This document shows positions 13,449 to 15,240 of a stretch of 15,240 nt of DNA, piece after piece. The position numbers were made by a program, and so were the translations under genes. The notes beneath the pieces were generated by a model. It ran no database searches and was not told the origin of the DNA. It worked only from the letters and a program-made list of their open reading frames with translations. How positions within the stretch are numbered: position 1 is the stretch's first letter; the number at the start of each line of letters is the position of its first letter. Source of the stretch: Oscillospiraceae bacterium (GTDB taxonomy: Bacteria > Bacillota > Clostridia > Oscillospirales > Ruminococcaceae); assembly GCA_019423445.1 (NCBI GenBank), contig JAHZBJ010000032.1, forward strand, positions 4,508-19,747, written 5' to 3'.

Positions 13449-14016
13449 AACCATCACCGGCCCGGATCAGAAGGCGCGGTGCTTCTGGGCCAACCCTCAC
13501 AACCCCCGGTACCTCCGGTATCACGATGAGGAGTGGGGGGTGCCCGTCTCTGACGATCACAAACTTTTTGAGATGCTGCTCCTGGAATGTTTCCAGGCCG
13601 GTCTCTCCTGGGAATGCATCCTTAACAAAAGGGAAGCCTTCCGGGACGCCTTCGACGGCTTCGACCCGGAGAAGATCCAGGACTACGACAGCGAAAAAAC
13701 CGCCTCCCTCCTGACGGCGCCTGGGATCATCCACAACCGCCTGAAGATCCAAGCTGCCGTGGCCAATGCCCGGGTATTCCTGGAAATCCAAAAGGAGTGG
13801 GGGAGTTTCTCCCGCTATTTGTGGCATTGGACCCAGGGCCGTGTCATCCGGGAACGGGGAAAAACCTCCTCCCCCTTGTCGGACGCGGTATCCAAGGACC
13901 TGAAAAAACGGGGCATGAAGTTTGCAGGCACCACCATCGTCTATGCCTACCTCCAGGCGGTAGGGGTAATCTGGTCCCACGAGGCCGGTTGTTTTCTGGA
14001 CCACACCGATTGCTGA
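13438..14016 (+). CDS. tag: DNA-3-methyladenine glycosylase I (Tag)
   Basis: Base-excision repair enzyme that removes 3-methyladenine from alkylated DNA. The 192-aa product (E. coli Tag has 187) shows every key residue I can place: zinc ligands Cys15 and His29 near the N-terminus and His181 and Cys185 at the C-terminus (E. coli Cys4, His17, His175, Cys179), and Glu50 and Trp58 in L-E-C-F-Q-A-G-L-S-W, equivalent to E. coli Glu38 and Trp46. The motifs Y-H-D-E-E-W-G-V-P and L-K-K-R-G-M-K-F-A-G-T-T are typical. The start is a TTG overlapping the last 11 bp of ogt, with a good Shine-Dalgarno, so translation is probably coupled. The frame is open upstream to 13327, but that part reads the ogt gene out of frame. 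A terminator follows 30 bp later. Confidence 0.96.
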   Translation: MKDKTITGPDQKARCFWANPHNPRYLRYHDEEWGVPVSDDHKLFEMLLLECFQAGLSWECILNKREAFRDAFDGFDPEKIQDYDSEKTASLLTAPGIIHNRLKIQAAVANARVFLEIQKEWGSFSRYLWHWTQGRVIRERGKTSSPLSDAVSKDLKKRGMKFAGTTIVYAYLQAVGVIWSHEAGCFLDHTDC

Positions 14017-14046
14017 CCCCCATCCCCAAACCCCCGAACACAGAAA

Positions 14047-14092
14047 GGCCGTCCCGTGCTCCCAAAGAGAGCGGGACGGCCCAATTGCTTTT
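14047..14092. terminator. Intrinsic terminator between convergent tag and the EcsC-family gene
   Basis: GGCCGTCCC (14047-14055) pairs perfectly with GGGACGGCC (14073-14081); inside, GCTC pairs with GAGC after a 2-nt bulge, giving a very stable stem. On the plus strand a T4 run (14089-14092) follows after 7 nt, overlapping the stop codon of the minus-strand gene. On the minus strand TTTCTGTGTT follows the stem directly. Position between two convergent genes suggests it serves both, though both T-runs are weak. Confidence 0.78.
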
Positions 14093-14867
14093 ACCTTATT
14101 TTTTCTTTTTCCAGTGCTGCCAGCTTTTTCTGGAGATACCGTTTGCGGTACTGGATGGAAGCCAGCCGGAACACCCTGCGGCAAACGGTGTTGTTCACCA
14201 GTCCCCCCGCCGCCCCCACCAGGGGCACACCCTGGATAAACTTTTCCAGAAGAAGGGCCCGGGAGAGAACCGAGGCTGTTCTCTCCAACTCTCCGCGCAG
14301 GTCGCCGGAGGGCGTTCCCAGGGCCCGGAAAGCCGCGTCCCTCTCCTGGGGGGGAACCAGCGCCGCCTGGAGGAGGCGGAGGACAAACACATCCTCCCCA
14401 GGCTCTTCCCAGGAAAAGCCGTAGGACATCCCGATTCCCCGGACCCCTCGAAGCAGAACCGCAACAAATAACGGGATATCCGGCAGACCCAGCCCCACCA
14501 GGCCCATTCCAAGGCCCTCCCCTGTGGCTAAAGCGGTGCTGCCCAAGCTGCACCGGGAGGCAGGCCCCGCCATGCGCCTCAACCCCCGGCGGGGCTTCTC
14601 CCCGGCCAAGCGGTCAGCCTCCCGATGTCCCAGCTTCATCCGCTCCTCCGGAAGGGTCTTCCCCACCAATCCGGATCCGTGGAGGAACACCCCCTCAAAT
14701 GTCTTTCGGAACACAAGTTCCAGGGAACGCTGAAGGTTCTCAGGCACCCGCTTTCTCACCGCTTCTTTCCATGCCTGGGGCCGCTCCTCTGCAAGAAGGA
14801 ATTTTTCCTCCTGGCGAAGGGTTTTCAACAGGGCCCGGTTCAGAGCCCTGGCATCTTCCCTTTCCAT
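14091..14867 (-). CDS. EcsC-family protein
   Basis: Member of the EcsC family, named after B. subtilis ecsC of the ecsABC locus; the biochemical function is not known. The 258-aa product has a charged N-terminal third, then the conserved core G-L-G-L-P-D-I-P-L-F at 125-134 inside a hydrophobic stretch (about 117-145), a segment F-V-L-R-L-L near 161-166, and the C-terminal signature F-I-Q-G-V-P-L-V-G-A-A-G-G at 210-222 followed by N-N and a basic tail rich in Arg and Lys. These fit the family order. The hydrophobic stretches suggest membrane association. The ATG at 14867 has GAGGGG about 7 nt upstream; the open frame to 14894 begins at an unsupported TTG. It lies 20 bp after the DUF6054-like gene and is probably cotranscribed. 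No ecsA or ecsB is nearby. Confidence 0.82.
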   Translation of the reverse strand: MEREDARALNRALLKTLRQEEKFLLAEERPQAWKEAVRKRVPENLQRSLELVFRKTFEGVFLHGSGLVGKTLPEERMKLGHREADRLAGEKPRRGLRRMAGPASRCSLGSTALATGEGLGMGLVGLGLPDIPLFVAVLLRGVRGIGMSYGFSWEEPGEDVFVLRLLQAALVPPQERDAAFRALGTPSGDLRGELERTASVLSRALLLEKFIQGVPLVGAAGGLVNNTVCRRVFRLASIQYRKRYLQKKLAALEKEKIR

Positions 14868-14887
14868 AGCAGTTCCCCTCCCCCAGT

Positions 14888-15223
14888 TCAGCAAAGAAAT
14901 GGAGCCAAGGCCTCTTCCACACAGCTTTCAAAGCTGTCTGAGGCCCCCCAGTCGAAACGGAACAGCCCTTCTCCCCCGCCGCCGGAGATAAGATGGACCC
15001 GGGTACTCCCCCGGAGATTGTCAATAACGACTGTGAGAGTCAGCCGGTTCCCCGCCCGCCAGTAGTGCTTTTCGTAAACCGCCACAATGCAGAGCTTTCC
15101 ATCTTCTCCCTGCACCGTGTGGGAATCAATGAGCTCCCCGGTGATGCTCCCGTCCACAACAGCACGGTTCACCACCTCTGCCGCGTGGCGGGGGTCCAGG
15201 TTCACCCGGAAATCCATGGCCAT
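14888..15223 (-). CDS. Small DUF6054-like protein
   Basis: Conserved hypothetical protein of 111 aa, function unknown. The sequence recalls the DUF6054 family of Clostridia: a segment V-V-D-G-S-I-T-G-E-L-I-D (22-33), E-K-H-Y-W-R-A-G-N-R (51-60) followed by L-T-L-T-V-V-I-D-N, then S-G-G-G-G-E-G-L-F and F-D-W-G-A-S-D-S-F-E near the C-terminus. This family name is from memory of the pattern and was not searched. It has no signal peptide or membrane segment, so it is probably cytosolic. The ATG at 15223 (followed by a second ATG at 15217) has AAAGGAGG 9 nt upstream, a strong site. It is 20 bp upstream of the EcsC-family gene; the promoter lies outside or at the edge of the window. Confidence 0.72.
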   Translation of the reverse strand: MAMDFRVNLDPRHAAEVVNRAVVDGSITGELIDSHTVQGEDGKLCIVAVYEKHYWRAGNRLTLTVVIDNLRGSTRVHLISGGGGEGLFRFDWGASDSFESCVEEALAPFLC

Positions 15224-15240
15224 AGTCAGCTCCTCCTTTC

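Noticed and set aside
13336..14553. Minus-strand open frame of about 400 codons across ogt, tag and the EcsC gene
   Set aside because: It crosses three genes with clear catalytic or family motifs and a strong terminator, and shows low-complexity Gly/Pro/Arg composition; it is a shadow frame.

Overview
The window is dominated by a dcw (division and cell wall) cluster that reads on the minus strand from about 12628 down to base 1, where it runs off the window. The base composition is GC-rich. MurE is of the meso-DAP type (D-N-P-R motif), the division transpeptidase carries PASTA domains, and MraZ, RsmH, FtsL, the PBP and the SEDS protein follow one another. Together these point to a high-GC member of Clostridia, perhaps Oscillospiraceae (Flavonifractor/Lawsonibacter-like). 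The genus is inference; the class-level placement is fairly secure.

Layout in transcription order of the cluster: mraZ, rsmH, ftsL, a PASTA class B PBP (FtsI/SpoVD type), murE, murF, mraY, an FtsW/SpoVE SEDS polymerase, murG, murA, and the 5' part of ftsQ/divIB. Most gaps are 6 to 40 bp. The exceptions are ftsL-pbp (139 bp, AT-rich, with a long palindrome), murF-mraY (66 bp, hairpin) and murG-murA (89 bp, hairpin). The order looks normal except that no murD lies between mraY and ftsW, and no murC or murB follows murG. The genes cover UDP-GlcNAc to UDP-MurNAc commitment (MurA), addition of meso-DAP and D-Ala-D-Ala (MurE, MurF), lipid I and lipid II synthesis (MraY, MurG), septal glycan polymerisation and crosslinking (FtsW-like with PBP), and divisome scaffolding (FtsL, FtsQ).

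The control region upstream of mraZ is readable: a TATAAT -10, a 17-bp spacer and a TTG-type -35. Just downstream of the predicted transcription start are three GTGG(G/T) boxes at exact 10-bp spacing, the pattern expected of an MraZ operator. Further upstream is a run of A/T tracts phased at about 10.3 bp, predicted to be intrinsically curved DNA.

Divergently, on the plus strand, lie two DNA alkylation repair genes: ogt (O6-alkylguanine-DNA alkyltransferase) and tag (3-methyladenine DNA glycosylase I). They overlap by 11 bp, and tag has a TTG start. A strong hairpin terminator separates tag from a convergent minus-strand pair: an EcsC-family protein and, upstream of it, a small DUF6054-like protein.

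I found no rRNA, tRNA, CRISPR, insertion sequence or phage gene, and no previously undescribed system. The points worth a second look are regulatory (MraZ operator, phased A-tracts, ftsL-pbp palindrome, antisense-oriented hairpin before mraY), the missing murD, a start-site anomaly in ftsW and a replaced arginine-finger residue in Ogt.
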